Part shown: in pieces, positions 32,791 to 45,695 of the stretch
Layout of the letters: each line of letters starts with the position of its first letter
How positions within the stretch are numbered: position 1 is the first letter of the stretch
Assembly: GCA_020205615.1 (NCBI GenBank)
Contig: CM035162.1
Location: forward strand, 36,260,464 to 36,324,463
Reading direction: 5' to 3'
DNA: 64,000 nt
Origin: Panax quinquefolius
Lineage: Eukaryota > Streptophyta > Magnoliopsida > Apiales > Araliaceae
Translations under genes and position numbers: made by a program
The notes under the pieces: model-generated
What the model saw: only the letters and a program-made list of their open reading frames with translations
Databases searched by the model: none
Told to the model about the DNA's origin: nothing

Positions 32791-32949
32791 GTGTGTGAAT
32801 TATAATAATTATTATTAATGATTGTATATTTTGTGGACAAGTTTATATTTTTCTTGATATCTATTTTTAAAGGAAAATTAATTATTGTGATAGTGTGGTA
32901 AATTATGATAATTGTTATGTCTCGATTGTAGTTATTTTAAGTTGAAAAG

Positions 32950-35436
32950 TGTGACGCCCCCAAATAGGTATACATCACCCATTCTAAGTTGTCAATACAT
33001 GATATGAAATAACTACAACTTTATTATTACAACAAGAAAAGCGTGAGTTTGAATACAAATATTATCTTCTGACAATATCTATACTCAAATAAATCCTCAT
33101 CACATTTATTGATACATTATTTTACAAAAATGGTGAGGACTACTAAACAACTCTTTCTAAAACCTTCATTCCATATCCCACTGTGACTCGCTATATTCTC
33201 TCCTCTCGAGAAGAAAAATGGAACAAAAAGAAAAAGGGTGAGCTTCAACTAGCCCAAGAAGAATATTATGACTAAGATAATATACAACAAATTATCGTTA
33301 GTCTTCAATGCGAAAATCTAATAGAATACAATAGATAACAAATTTTAAATCAATATTCATGTGAAATAATAATTCATTAGAAGAGTTAAGTAAGAGAATG
33401 CAAACTACTATCTTCTATGTATGAATTTAAAAGTTCATCGCCTATCTTTTATCCTCAGTAACATCAATCAATATACATCCTGAATCAAATATTCATCTTT
33501 TTACTATGTGCCAAAGATATTCCATAATATCATCATTTAAGATCAAGATTATGAAAAATATTTTTAAAAAACGAATCCAAAGAAACAAAATGACAAGGAT
33601 TAAGGATTAAGGATTCAGTACTTTGTTTTATCCACGTCCAAAAATACCTCAAAAATAATCACAGGTGGTGTAAAATTCAAGAATGATCAAAACATGGATA
33701 CAATCAAAGCTAGTATCCATAGTAGATATTTTGGACAAAAGAAGAAATTTTCATTTTTCGATGAATAGTCTTGATTCGTGAATAATCTCAGATATCGTGA
33801 ATAGTCAGATCACGTGAATAAGTAACTCAAACACCAAAAGTTTCAAATTTGATAAAAACTTCAGATCAATATTTCAACATAATGATATTGAAGAAATAAT
33901 ATCATTACTGAAAAAAAATAATATCCCTTACCTCGAAAGATCAAGAACTCTAAATTTGAAACACCTGATATAAAGCTATGACTTGGACTTGCACCAGTAT
34001 AGCAATACTCAAAGTATACTCAAAATACTCACAAGAATACGCTCGATAATATAGAGAGAAAAATTCGCTTACGGTGTGATTTTCAATTCTAACCTAAGCA
34101 CCCTATTTATAGAAAATGCTTAGAACACCAAAGCGAAAAATTTAATAAAATATTAATATATATATTAAAATTTCTACGCCAACCTTCTTAGATCTAATCT
34201 CAGCTCATTTTGCACATGTTGTAGCCTACAAAACAAACAAAAACGTTTTTATTATTTAAAATATTTTAAACTTCCAAAATTAATTATTTTGAGTTTGAAC
34301 TTCAATAATTCATAATAAATAGCCCTTCTATCGTAAAATTCGAATCTCAATGAGTTTTTATAGAATATTCAATTCTCTACAACTTTGCAGAAGAAAGTTT
34401 TTCCAAATTCCAAACAAAAATTGGACCGAAATCCACAAACAGGCGATTTTACAAGTTTATAATCAAATTTCAAATCGATAAATGGGGTCCACCACATGTT
34501 TAACATGTTTTAAACATTTATTGCAACAAAATACTCATCCTCCTCAGATACTCATATATCCCACATTCGTTGTAAAAATATCACCATTATTATATTATTA
34601 AAATATAATAATATATTTATTTTATCGTAAAAAGATAAAATTTCAATTTTTCAACAATTGTCACAATAAAAATTTTCTCCATCTATATCCACATAAAATC
34701 AATATTTTTCTCATCATATGAATCAATAATTAATTATTCACAAATAATATTACAAAATCACAATATTAACAACCAGCAGCCTCAGAAGAGGGGGCTTTCC
34801 AATAAGAATTTCTCCTTCTTGGCGCATGAATTAGGTGACCAAACCTCTCCTTAGATGTAACTTTCTAGACATTGCCAATAATGTTATCTAATAATATTAT
34901 TCGGATAATATGAATTATTGCTTCGATAATGAAAAATCTTTGTGTAATAACAATTATTGAAACAACAACAATATAAAATATCAACGCAATAATTATTTTT
35001 AAAATATCGAATAAAGAATTACCGTAACCATTATTGAGTAGTGCCTTCTTACGTAAGAATCAATAATTGGTGCAATACCGCAGTGCACTTCTTGTGTTTT
35101 AACTAATGAGTATTTTAACATTATTAATTCAGAATAACTACGCCAAGTTATTTTTAACCAACTTATATTTGTCGCTTTCTTCATTCAATCGCTTTCAGTT
35201 ATGGGGCCCACACATGGTCATGCTACCATTGCATTTAATATTCCCCGACAATACGAATATTCCACGACCAAACGAATATTCCCCGACAACAATGAATATT
35301 TTATAACCACTTGCTTATTTTGAAATATTTACGTATTTTACCCATAACTATCCACATTAATCAAATCAACCCTTACTATTTCAAAATAATAAATAGAGAA
35401 AATTAAATTTCATTAATAATAAGTTGGGGTCTTACA
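32950..35436 (-). repeat. 3' LTR of the chromovirus
   Basis: On the plus strand tgtgacgcccc...aagttggggtcttaca, 2487 bp. It matches 41767-44276 along its full length with many single-base indels. Confidence 0.93.
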
Positions 35437-35489
35437 ACCTCCCTCCTAATGAAATTTCATCCTCGAAATTGACGTCACGTACACAGTGT

Positions 35490-36900
35490 TTCAAAAGGTG
35501 AGGATACCTCGCTTTCATTTCCGCTTTCCAATTCCCAGTGTCATTTCTATAAGCATGATTCCTCCACAAAACTTTAACTTGTGGTATGACCTTTCATGGC
35601 GTAGGACATGCTCCTTCCTATCCAAGATCTTAACAGTACCTCCTCATACGTTAAGTCTTCTTCGCTATTTAAATCTGTTTCTAACTCTATAACGTGGTTC
35701 GGGTCTTTCACATATTTACTGAAATACGATATGTGAAACACATTATGAACACGAGACATACTTTGAGGTAACGCAAGTCTATAGGCTACATTTCCTACTC
35801 GGTCAAGAATTTGAAATGGACCAATAAATCGTGGATTGAGCTTTCCTCTCTTCCCAAATCTTGTAACTCCCTTCCATGGAGCAACTCGCAACAATACACG
35901 ATCCCCTATACTAAATTCCATGTCCTTTCGATGAAGATCCGCATAACTCTTTTCGATCTTGTCTTGCCGCTTGTATCGTTGTCGAATCATTTGGATCTTT
36001 TCGTAGTCAATATCGTACTCAACTCGGGTCCCAACAATGTTGCTTTCACCCACCTTGTCCCAATATACGGAGAGCGACATTTTCGTCCATATAATGCTTC
36101 AATGGAGCCACACCTATACTTGCACGATAATCTGTTGTTGTAGGAGAATTCTACCAATGGTAAATACTTATCCCAACCGCCTTGAAGTCTAGGACACGTA
36201 GTCTTAATAGATCTTCAAGAGTTTGAATAGTCCTCTCTCGATTGTCCGTCTGTTTGGGGATGGTATGCGAACTAAATCGCAAATCCGTGCCCATAGCTTT
36301 TTTTGCAAGCTAACCCAAAATCTTGAAGTGAATCTTGGGTCACGATCCAAACTATGGATACTTGGCATGCCATGCAACCTTATAATCTCATTCACGTCAT
36401 ATACTAGCAAGACGTTCAAGGAATAAGTCTCCGTGATCGGCAAGAAATGAGCGAGACTTGGTTAATCTATCAACAATAACCCAAATAGCATTGATGCCTT
36501 GAGAAACCGTAGGAAGACCCGTGAACGAAATCCATGGTAATGTGTTCCCACTTCCATTTCGGAATCTCAAGAGGTTGCAACGGACCCTTAGGTACTAGAT
36601 GCTCCGCCTTTACGTTGCTGAAAGTTAAACACATCGAGATAAACTTTGCAATCTCTCTCTTCATATTGTTCCACCAAAATGTATGTCAAGATCACGGTAC
36701 ATTTTAGTACTTCCGGGATGGATTTCAAATGGTGTATTGTGTGCCTCCATCATAATCTTGTACTTCAAATCGAGTCGTTAGGGACACAAAGTCTAGAGTG
36801 GACTCAAGTATCCATTCTTCATCAATTCTCGCCCCTAATAGCTCCTTCTTGTACTTTCTTCTTCATACGCATCACCCGCCAAGCCGGTGGCTTGAGCAAC
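35490..36900 (-). pseudogene. Chromovirus integrase with C-terminal chromodomain-like tail
   Basis: 36470-36664 gives the zinc-binding and core start (FISMCLTFSNVKAEHLVPKG, LQPLEIPKWKWEHITMDFV). 36204-36443 has HGMPSIHSLDRDPRFTSRFW, the second catalytic block. 35574-36080 has the C-terminal domain (RYKRQDKIEKSYADLHRKDM, FSIGDRVLLRVAPWKGV, LNPRFIGPFQILDRVGNVAY, SMSRVHNVFHISYFSKYV). The last part, at about 35490-35600 in other frames, reads VKVLWRNHAYR and WKAESEMKARYPHL, a chromodomain pattern. Confidence 0.85.
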
Positions 36901-38012
36901 CTTAACTTTTTCTATTAAAGTTGGCTCTACATCGTATACTTGACATCATCGCACTTTCGTTCCTCAAGATATGATCTTCTCAACGCTACGTCGGATACCA
37001 CGCTCGTTTTTCCGGGATGGTATTGAATAGTGTGGTCGTAGTCTTTCAATAGCTCGAGCCAACGTCATTGCCAAGCGTGTTGAGTTCTTTTGAGTGAAGA
37101 AATATTTAAGGCTTTTATGATCCGAATATATCTCCACTTTCTCCCCATATAGATAGTGCCTCCATATCTTTAATATGCGAAACGATCACTTTGCTAACTC
37201 TAGATCATGAGTAGGATAATTCCTCTCATACTCTTTAAGTTCATCGCAGGCATAGGCTATGACTTTCCCACGTTGCATGAGAACACATCCTAACCCTTTG
37301 CACAAGCATCATCAGAGATAACAAATCCATCCGAACCAGGATGGTATTGTTAGAGCAGTCTTAGAAATAAGTCTCCTCTTAAGCTCTTGAAACTTTTCTC
37401 GCGTTCTTCGCTCCAAACGAATTTTGTATCTTTTCGAGTCACCGAGTTAATGGAGTAGCGATTCGAGAAAATCCTTCCAAGAATCTCCGATAATAACCAA
37501 ATAAGCCCAAAAGCTACGTGATTTCATCACCAAACTTCGGTTGCTCCCAACTTTGTATTGCTTCAATCTTCACGGATCCACGGATACTCCATGTTTTGAC
37601 ACCATTGTGCCCAAGAAATGCTACTTCCTCAAGCCGAACTAGCATTTCTTCAATTTGGCATATAGTTGGTTTTCACAAAGCCTTTAGAGTACCAAATTTC
37701 AAATGGTGCTCATGATCTTCACTGACTTTTGGAATATATGAGGATGTCATCAATAAAGACAACAACGAATTGATCCAAATATTCCTTGAATACTCGGTTC
37801 ATCATATCCATGAAAGCCAGCAGGAGCATTAGTTAGTCCGAAAGACATGACTAAGAATTCATAATGCCCATACCGAGTTCTCAAGGCGCCTTTGGAATAT
37901 CCTCGATTCTAATCTTCAAATTGATGATATCCGAATCGAAGATCGATTTTTGAAAGAAATTGTGCCCATTGCAACTGGTCAAACAACTCATCAATACGAG
38001 GTAGAGGATACC
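36900..38012 (-). pseudogene. Chromovirus reverse transcriptase and RNase H remnants
   Basis: RT is recognised on the minus strand as [34 protein letters not shown] and [20 protein letters not shown] (37800-38012) in broken frames; the RNase H region follows toward 37000. The frame stops abruptly at 38012, where the foreign insert begins, so the RT N-terminus and protease are missing. Confidence 0.8.
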
Positions 38013-38569
38013 TATTTTTAATAATAAAATTATTAAGAATATTATATATATATAATAATAAAACAAAACCATTATTTTATTATATATATATATATAATAA
38101 AACCGTATATATATATATTTATATATATATCCGAACCTATATATATATATATATATAAACCGGAAGTTTCAAAAAAAAAAAAAACGATCTGCCCTTTTTT
38201 TTTTCTTTTGTGAATCCTGTATCGATTTCCGTGCTACTAACCATTAAGTAATCCATGATTTCCTGTTGTATCTTTGATTTTCGGACATTTCAAGCTTTCA
38301 GTTTTTTTTTTTTTTTTAAACCCTTTAACAGCCTTTTGATTTTCCGTGCAGCATGAAAAAAAACGGCAGCCTCTTTTTATGTTCCGTGCGTGGTATACTT
38401 GATTCATTTAAGCATCTGCCGAAAAATTGATTTCGGTCCTTTTTTTTTATTTTATTTTAAATTTTATACAATAAAATTATGCCCAATTAAATTGTTTTAA
38501 ACACATATCAATATACATATCAAATTAAAACAATTAATAATTCGCATAAAGGTTTGGCTCTGATGCCAC
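38013..38569 (-). mobile_element. Truncated interior of a nested copia element
   Basis: Directly left of the copia LTR is a PBS (minus strand gtggcatcagagccaaacc, plus 38553-38569), then an AT-rich leader with long T and A runs and TA stretches. No coding domain remains; the element is cut at the chromovirus RT. Confidence 0.7.
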
Positions 38570-40400
38570 TGTTAGGTTTGTAATATTCATGAAAGCAATC
38601 AAATTGCATAAAAAATGCGGAAGCGTGTAAAATCAGAGTTTAAAATTATTTACAAACCATATACCCGGATCACCCTTTATGCACAATTATTAATTAAACG
38701 AAAAGATAAAGAATAAATCATACCCTTGAAGATCGAGCTTCCTCAGGTACAAGTTCACCTCCAAATCCTTTCGCGTTCAATCTTGAATCCACCGGGTTTG
38801 GTTCCTTCCTTTGATCAACGTTAGCCACCCAAATGTTTGGCCTCTAGAGGTGATCCACCAAGGAAAAATAAAGAATTCAAGAAGAAGGGTGGTTGGCTAA
38901 ACCCTAGTTTTTCTATCTCTATAGAAAAGGTGTACTCTCCCAACAATTGGAATTATTACGAATGTTAAAAAAGTCAACAACCCATGCCACCCATAATAAG
39001 ACTCCTCTTATTTATAGATGTGGGCAACCCACCTTAACAATTAAGGAATTGGGTTTTAATTAATTAATTCTTTTAATTAATTAAGCTCCCTAATCTTATT
39101 AGGGATAATTAATTAAACTCCTTTAACTAATTTTCCTTCCTAATCCAATTAGGAATAAATGAGAGTACTTATATTAAATTAATTCCTAAACTCTTTTAGA
39201 AATTAAAATAATAATAATTGTAATAATATTAATAAGACTCCTCTTATTAATTTATATTTAATATTTCTAAAATATTAAATAATAAATATTAAGCTATTTA
39301 ATTTATTCTATCACCATAGATTAAATTAAATATACTTAACATATTATTACGATTATGCCATTAACTTCTTAAATAATTATTCTTCATTTTATGGTGTGAC
39401 CCTTTTGGTTCTCCATATTAAACCTATTGTGAATAAATCAATTAGAACAATTCTAATCTTATTTAAATAAATAAATTAAACAATTAATTTATTTAAATAA
39501 ATAATATTTATTCTACAATAGGATAAGCCTCCCTAGCGATCAACGACTTTCCGGATAATATAGATTTCAACATTAATCATAAAAGAACCTTTGAATAAAT
39601 AGTTACCAGATGCAATTCAATCCTTCCACCATACAATGTCCCAATTAAATATAAGACATGGAATTACTCATCAAGTCTTATTTTATTTAATTATATGTAT
39701 TTCGATCCTTAAATGCACAACTCCAAATAATGCAAATTAGAAACTCCTTTCTAATTTCATTCTCGCTTTAACCAAGGACTCTTCCGGGTTGTCATTTATC
39801 GAATCACATAGACATTTCTCTTCTTTATTAGAAGTGGTAGATTCTTTATCGATCATACATTATCTCCACGTACAACTTATTATACCCAAGCATACCCTTT
39901 GATATACCCTAAGGGTCTTAAGAAATAAGTCAAAGTATAACTCATCATACACAAGATACTATGATGATCTCAAGTCCAAGGATCACTATGATCTCTAACT
40001 ATCACTACAGAATCTTATCATAGATTACTATCACTACAGAGGATTCCTTGTTATTCAAACAATTGAAAAAGGATCCAGTGGTCAATGCTCAAGGCGAAAT
40101 TAACTTATATTTAACTTCTCTAATAAACCTATAGTGTCTTTAATGATCTTGAGCGATCAACTTATTCTCTAATAAGCACTACCTTACTGAAGCAATCCAT
40201 ACAGATGATCATCATCCGATCTAATCCCCAATTTAATCCCCAATTTAGTAATCCAACGATTGGGAACTATTTTAGTTTTAAAGCTTTCAAGAATTTAGAT
40301 CTAGATCTCATTAGAATGATCATCATCATTATTCTAAAAGCATTTCACTTCTTAATAATATGAGGAGGAAGAGTATTTTGTGGCATTAAATGTTTTAACA
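38570..40400 (-). repeat. 5' LTR of the nested copia element
   Basis: On the plus strand tgttaggtttgtaat...aaatgttttaaca, 1831 bp, with TGTTA...TAACA ends and the initiator-Met type PBS next to its inner edge. No second LTR is present, so the element was truncated after insertion into the chromovirus. Confidence 0.7.
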
Positions 40401-40650
40401 CATGTTTTGTGTGTTGGTGGATGAAATCAGATTTTCATAAAGTAGCTTTTCATCTTGGGTTATTGAAAATCATGACATCATTTTCTCATTATTGTTTAAA
40501 GCATGGCACAGTAGTTAATTATGATGGTTTATTAAATTCATAGATTATAGTTTCATCATGCTCATCGATCGTTTAGTAGTGCGAATTCTTATTTTACATT
40601 AATAAAAATGCTCAGCCTTTAATAAATTAATACTTTTATTAATAAATGAA
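40401..40650. other. Unassigned DNA between copia LTR and chromovirus gag
   Basis: AT-rich, no ORF and no clear match to neighbouring repeats. Confidence 0.4.
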
Positions 40651-41400
40651 TAAGATTGTTACAAAGTATATGCTTTATCATCAAACATGATTGGGCTTGT
40701 GTCGCATACTACTTTCATGATTACCACCACCGTGAGTGGTTACTATTTTGTCGTCGTTTGCTTTCTCCGTTGGTTATCATTATTCTCATTGACCGCTATC
40801 TCCGTACGATCCTCGTTATGGGTCCCTCGGTTGAACATACTCGTTATCTCGCTCTAACAATTGAGCCACTATTATGAACATCCTAATAGAGAGAAAATTT
40901 ATGAGAAATGTGATAATCTTGGCGTACTTGGGTTTCAAACCTCTAAGAAACATTCACGTCATACGCCTCCTCATTCTCCACCAAATGAGGTGCAAACTGG
41001 ATAACTCGCAAACTTTGCCTCGTCTTCGAGACACCGCCATCGTGTTGTTCGCTCCGGTCTAATAAACTCCACTTCCTTCATATGACGAACACTTTCGTGA
41101 GAAAGTATTGTCATTAAATAGTTTCAAATGTCTCCCAAGATATCCGAGTGCTGCTACGGATGGAGTGCGCTTCACGCATCTCCACCAAGTGTGCGCTTCG
41201 CGCCACGGAACATAAAGGTGGCAAATGGAACCTTCGTTCCTCCGCATGCATCCCAAGACATCGAATATCTTGGTAATTTGCTTGACCCATGTTTCCGCCA
41301 TGATCGGATCGCTTTCCTTTAAATTCGTGTGGTCCCAACTCTTTGAATCGCTTGGGCATTGTGACAACCCGTGAATTGCTATCATTTCCTCCTCATTTTG
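40650..41400 (-). pseudogene. Chromovirus gag remnant
   Basis: 41059-41385 in overlapping frames gives FKELGPHEFKGKRSD, SDPIMAETWVKQITKIFDVL and GEAHTWWR.., the N-terminal gag block of Del/Tekay elements. Further down the minus strand, in mixed frames, are LVENEEAYD and RGLKPKYA. The zinc knuckle is not recognised. Confidence 0.78.
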
Positions 41401-41766
41401 AACACGAGTCTCCTCGTCGATTTTGCATGAAACCGCAAAAAGCTTCTAAACATCCCTCGTTCATCATCTCGCTTCAGGTGGTGTTGATCACGGAGGAACA
41501 TTGCCACTGTTGCGCTTCTCCTCGTTGGTGAGTACAGCGTCTCCACGGTCTCATTTCCATTGTTAATATTCTCGATCGACATTCTCAAATCATGCGTAAA
41601 ACAAGGGTTAATTAAGGAAATCAATATATCACAAAATATCCCTATATCTTGACCAACTAACAAATAAGCTTAGGTAGGACACACTTAGCGAAGGATTTAC
41701 TGCCTCTCCTCCTAGTTCTATTTCCCGATCTCCGCCAGAGATCATATCCCTAAGCTCGATACCAAC

Positions 41767-44276
41767 CGTGACGCCCCATAATAGGTATACATCACCCATT
41801 CTAAGTTGTCAATACATGGTACAAAAACAACTACAACTTTATTATTACAACAGTAAAACTGTGAGTTTGAATACAAATATTATCTTCTAGACAATATCTA
41901 TACTCAAATAAATCCTCATCACATTTATTGATACATTATTTTACAAAAATGGTGAGGACTACTAAACAACTCTTTCTAAAACCTTCATTCCATACCAGAC
42001 TCCAGTACTCGCTTATATTCTCGCCTCCCGAGAAGAAAAATGGAACAAAAAGGAAAAAGGGTGAGCTCAACTAGCCCAGGTAAAGAATATTATGACTAAA
42101 GATAATATACAACAAATTATCGTTAGTCTTCAACAGGAAAAATCTAATAGAATACAATAGACAACAAATTTTAAATCAATATTCGCAATGAAATAATAAT
42201 TCATTAGAAGAGTTAAGTAGAGAATGCAAACTACTATCTTCTATGTATGAATTTAAAAGTTCATCGCTCATCTTTTTATCCCCGTAAATATCAATCAATA
42301 TACATCTGAATCAAATATTCATCTTTGCACTATGTGCCAAAGATATTCCATAATATCATCATTTAAGATCAAGATTATGAAAAATATTTTTAAAGAAACG
42401 AATCCAAAGAAACAAAATGACAAGGATTAATGATTAAGGATTCGTACTTTGTTTTATCCACGTCCAAAAATACCTCAAAAATAATCACAAAGGTGTAAAA
42501 TTCAAGAATGATCAAAACATGGATACAATCAAAGCTAGTATCCATAGTAGATATTTTGGACAAAAGAAGAAATTTTATTTTTCGATGAATAGTCACGTGA
42601 TTCGTGAATAAGATCAGTATATCGTGAATAGTCCAGATATCGTGAATAAGAACTCTCACACCAAAAGTTCCAAATTTGATAAAAACTTCAGATCAATATT
42701 TCAACATAATGATATTGAAGAAATAATATCATTACGAAAAAAATAATATCCCTTACCTCGAAGATCGATCAAGACTTCTAAATTAAACACCTGGATATAA
42801 GCTATGACTTGGACTTGCACAGTATAGCAATACTCAAAGTATACTCAAAATACTCACAAGAATACGCTCGATAATATAGAGAGAAAACTTCAGCTTTACG
42901 GTGTGATTTTCAATTCTAACCTAAGCACCCTATTTATAGGAAAGTCTTTAGAAACACCAAAAAGTAAAAATTTAATAAAATATTAATATATATATTAAAA
43001 TTTCTACGCCAACCTTCTTAGATCTAATCTCAGCTCATTTTGCACATGTTGTAGCCTACAAAACAAACAAAAAACGTTTTTATTATTTAAAATATTTTAA
43101 ACTTCCAAAAATCAATTATTTGAGCTTTGGAACTTCAATAATTCATAATAAATAGCCCTTCTATCAAAAAAATTCGAATCTCATGAGTTTTATAGAAAAT
43201 TCAATTCTCTACAACTTTGCGGAAGAAAGTTTTTCCAAATTCCAAATGAAATTGACCGAAATCCACAAACGGCGATTTTACACGCTTATATAATCAAATT
43301 TCAAATCGATAAATGGGGTCCACCGACACATGTTTAACATGTTTTAAACATTTATCAGCAACAAAAATACTTATCCTCCTCAGATATCTTCATATATCCC
43401 ACATTCGTTGTAAAAATATCACCATTATTATATTATTAAAATATAATAATATATTTATTTTATCGAGAAAAGATAAAATTTTAATTTTTCAACAATTGTC
43501 ACAATAAAAATTTTCTCAATCTATATCCACATAAAATCAATATTTTTCTCATCATATGAATCAATAATTAATTATTCACAAATAATATTACAGATTCACA
43601 ATATTAACAACCAGACAGTTCCCAGGAAAAAGGGGGCTTTCCAATAAGAATTTCTCCTTACTGGCGCGCAATTAGGTGACCAAACCTCTTCTTGTAGATG
43701 AACTTTCTAGACATTGCCAATAATGTTATCTAATAATATTATTCGGATAATATGAATTATTGCTTCGATAATGAAAAATACCGTTTAATGACAATTATTA
43801 AAACAACAATAATATAAAATATCAACGCAACAATTATTAATAAAATCTCGAATAAGAATTAATTCGTAACCATTATTGAGTAGTGCCTTTTCACGTAAGA
43901 ATCAATAATTGGTGCAATACCGCAATATACTTGTGTTTTAACCACCGAGTATTTTAACAAATTATTAAAGGTAACAACTACGCCTGCTATTTTTAACCAA
44001 CTTATATTTGTCGCTTTTCTTCATCCAATCGCTTTCAGTTATGGGGCCCACACATGGTACGTCTTGTCGCATTTAATATTCCCCGACAAGCATTTAATAT
44101 TCCACGACCAAACGAATATTCCCCGACAACAATGAATATTTTATAACCACTTGCTTATTTTGAAATATTTGCGTATTTTACCCATAACTATCCACATTAA
44201 TCAAATCAACCCTTACTATTTCAAAATAATAAATAGAGAAAATTAAATTTCATTAATAATAAGTTGGGGTCTTACA
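41767..44276 (-). repeat. 5' LTR of the chromovirus
   Basis: On the plus strand gtgacgcccc...aagttggggtcttaca, about 2510 bp, followed by TSD aaaag. TA-rich and near-colinear with the left LTR. Confidence 0.93.
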
Positions 44277-44334
44277 AAAAGAATATTTAGGTAATATAGT
44301 ATTTTTTTAATTTTAATCTATTTTTTCGTTATGT

Positions 44335-44362
44335 CGTGCCTTCAGGCACGGGTAATTACTAG
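44335..44362 (+). other. Helitron 3' terminal hairpin and CTAG end
   Basis: cgtgcc, loop ttca, ggcacg, then ggtaattactag, followed by host t. This is the replication-terminator-like end of Helitrons. Confidence 0.75.
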
Positions 44363-44525
44363 TATTAAATATGGAAAAAGAATTAGAATAACAAAATTAT
44401 GCGATATTTAATGCTAAGGGTATAATAGGAAAAATTGTGTAAAAATTTAGTTATTAAAGGAAAGTGGACATTTAACATAGAACTACCTAAAATAGTAATA
44501 AGGACTTTTATCCTATTTAGGAGAC
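44363..44525. mobile_element. Right part of the interrupted Stowaway-like MITE
   Basis: tattaaatatggaaaaagaa ... ggacttttatcctatttaggag. It matches the reverse complement of 48695-48835 and ends with an inverted partner of the left end at 31839 (ctcc...ataaa). Confidence 0.65.
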
Positions 44526-45695
44526 TATAAAAGAATTGTTCACTATTTTTCTTTTTTCTATTTTATTTTTTTGATAATAACAATTGTTGTCTTTAATTCA
44601 GTTAAGTTTATATCAGCTTCTGATGTATGTTAAAATGTTTACAAAATTAATAGAAAATTTAAAGTATTTTCACACGAGTTTCTTACATGTTAAAATGGCA
44701 TCATGTGTAAAAATAATATATCAACTTTTCTTAAAAAGAATATTGTTATATTAGAGAGAATGATGTATAACCAATGTTGAATCCATCTACTCGCATGTAT
44801 AATTGTTGTGTTGATTTATGCGTGTCAATCATGCACAATAATTTTATAATAAACGTTTGATTTTCATCATCAAATCGACCATTTTTAAAATTATTTATTA
44901 ATAATGTTTATATAAAATTTTCAAATTCTGAAACTTACACTAATAATTATAAACTTGACGTATATTTTGATTCTTTTTAAGATTTATTAATTTAATAAAT
45001 AATCGATTTGACTATAAAATTTAAATTAAGACATTTATTAAGGGAAGGGAATATTTAGTATATTGAACAGTACAAAATAAGATGATCATAGACTATGAAT
45101 CATTCTATCTCACACATATATGCATGTAACCCTCACCCAATTACTATATTTTATCAATATTTTTCTTAAATATTCAAATATTATATATATATAAATTCTT
45201 CAAACAAACCCAAGAATTGGAAATATGAAGCATGAACCGCAAGCGACGGTTTTTACGTTATAACATAAAAAGTCTATTTTTATGCTATAATAATAAAAAA
45301 AATTATTAATTTAGTCAGTTTATTTTTAGTTCTCTTCTTTCGGTTCGTTGAAAAAAATCGAAATATATATATATATATATACGCACACCCAATTATATTT
45401 TATCATTATTTTCCTTTGTTTCTTGAATATTCAAATACCAAGCAACAAAACATAGAATGTAAATGTGAATTGTAAAAGAAGAGAGTCAAATAAGACCTCT
45501 TCTCGAAGACCAAAAACGTGGAAAATTCAGCCAAACCTTTCGCGCTCCCAAAATTGGACCTTTATGTCTATCGCAACACAGCTCAGCTGGTCGCCTTGCC
45601 TGCGAAGCGGACTATTCCAAATTCCTCCCAACGCCGTCTCTTTTCTCTTCATAATTTCCTTGCTCAGTTTTCTGTCTCCTCCCCATAGCCGGAAA
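44526..45695 (+). promoter_or_regulatory. Upstream region and probable 5'UTR of the UNC-13-like gene
   Basis: AT-rich, with a short TA run at 45364-45380. An in-frame open stretch without stops extends from 45465 to the chosen start at 45696, with ATGs at 45465 and 45564. No core promoter element is assigned. Confidence 0.45.

Larger units (their letters stand above)
32950..44276 (-). mobile_element. Chromovirus (Del/Tekay-like Ty3/gypsy) with TSD AAAAG
   Basis: Two 2.5-kb LTRs (32950-35436 and 41767-44276) flank the remnant of gag-pol in minus orientation. The 5 bp aaaag is at 32945-32949 and 44277-44281. On the minus strand the PBS-like ggttggtatcgagctta follows the 5' LTR, and the purine tract aggaggaggt-like (plus strand acctccctcc at 35437) precedes the 3' LTR. 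Gag, RT, integrase and a chromodomain-like tail are recognisable but heavily frameshifted. The segment between RT (38012) and gag (about 40650) is replaced by a copia LTR and other DNA. Confidence 0.92.
31979..44362 (+). mobile_element. Helitron, non-autonomous, enlarged by nested retrotransposons
   Basis: The 5' end tctatataataaaacagaac is typical of plant Helitrons. The 3' end has a hairpin cgtgcc-ttca-ggcacg (44335-44350), then ggtaattactag and a host T, fitting the Helitron rule of a hairpin shortly before CTAG. The 5' flanking base is T where A is usual. No Rep/helicase ORF is present. Without the chromovirus (32950-44276 plus one TSD copy) the Helitron would be about 1.05 kb and consists mostly of AT-rich trinucleotide repeats. 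The two ends are well supported one by one; pairing them is inference. Confidence 0.6.
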
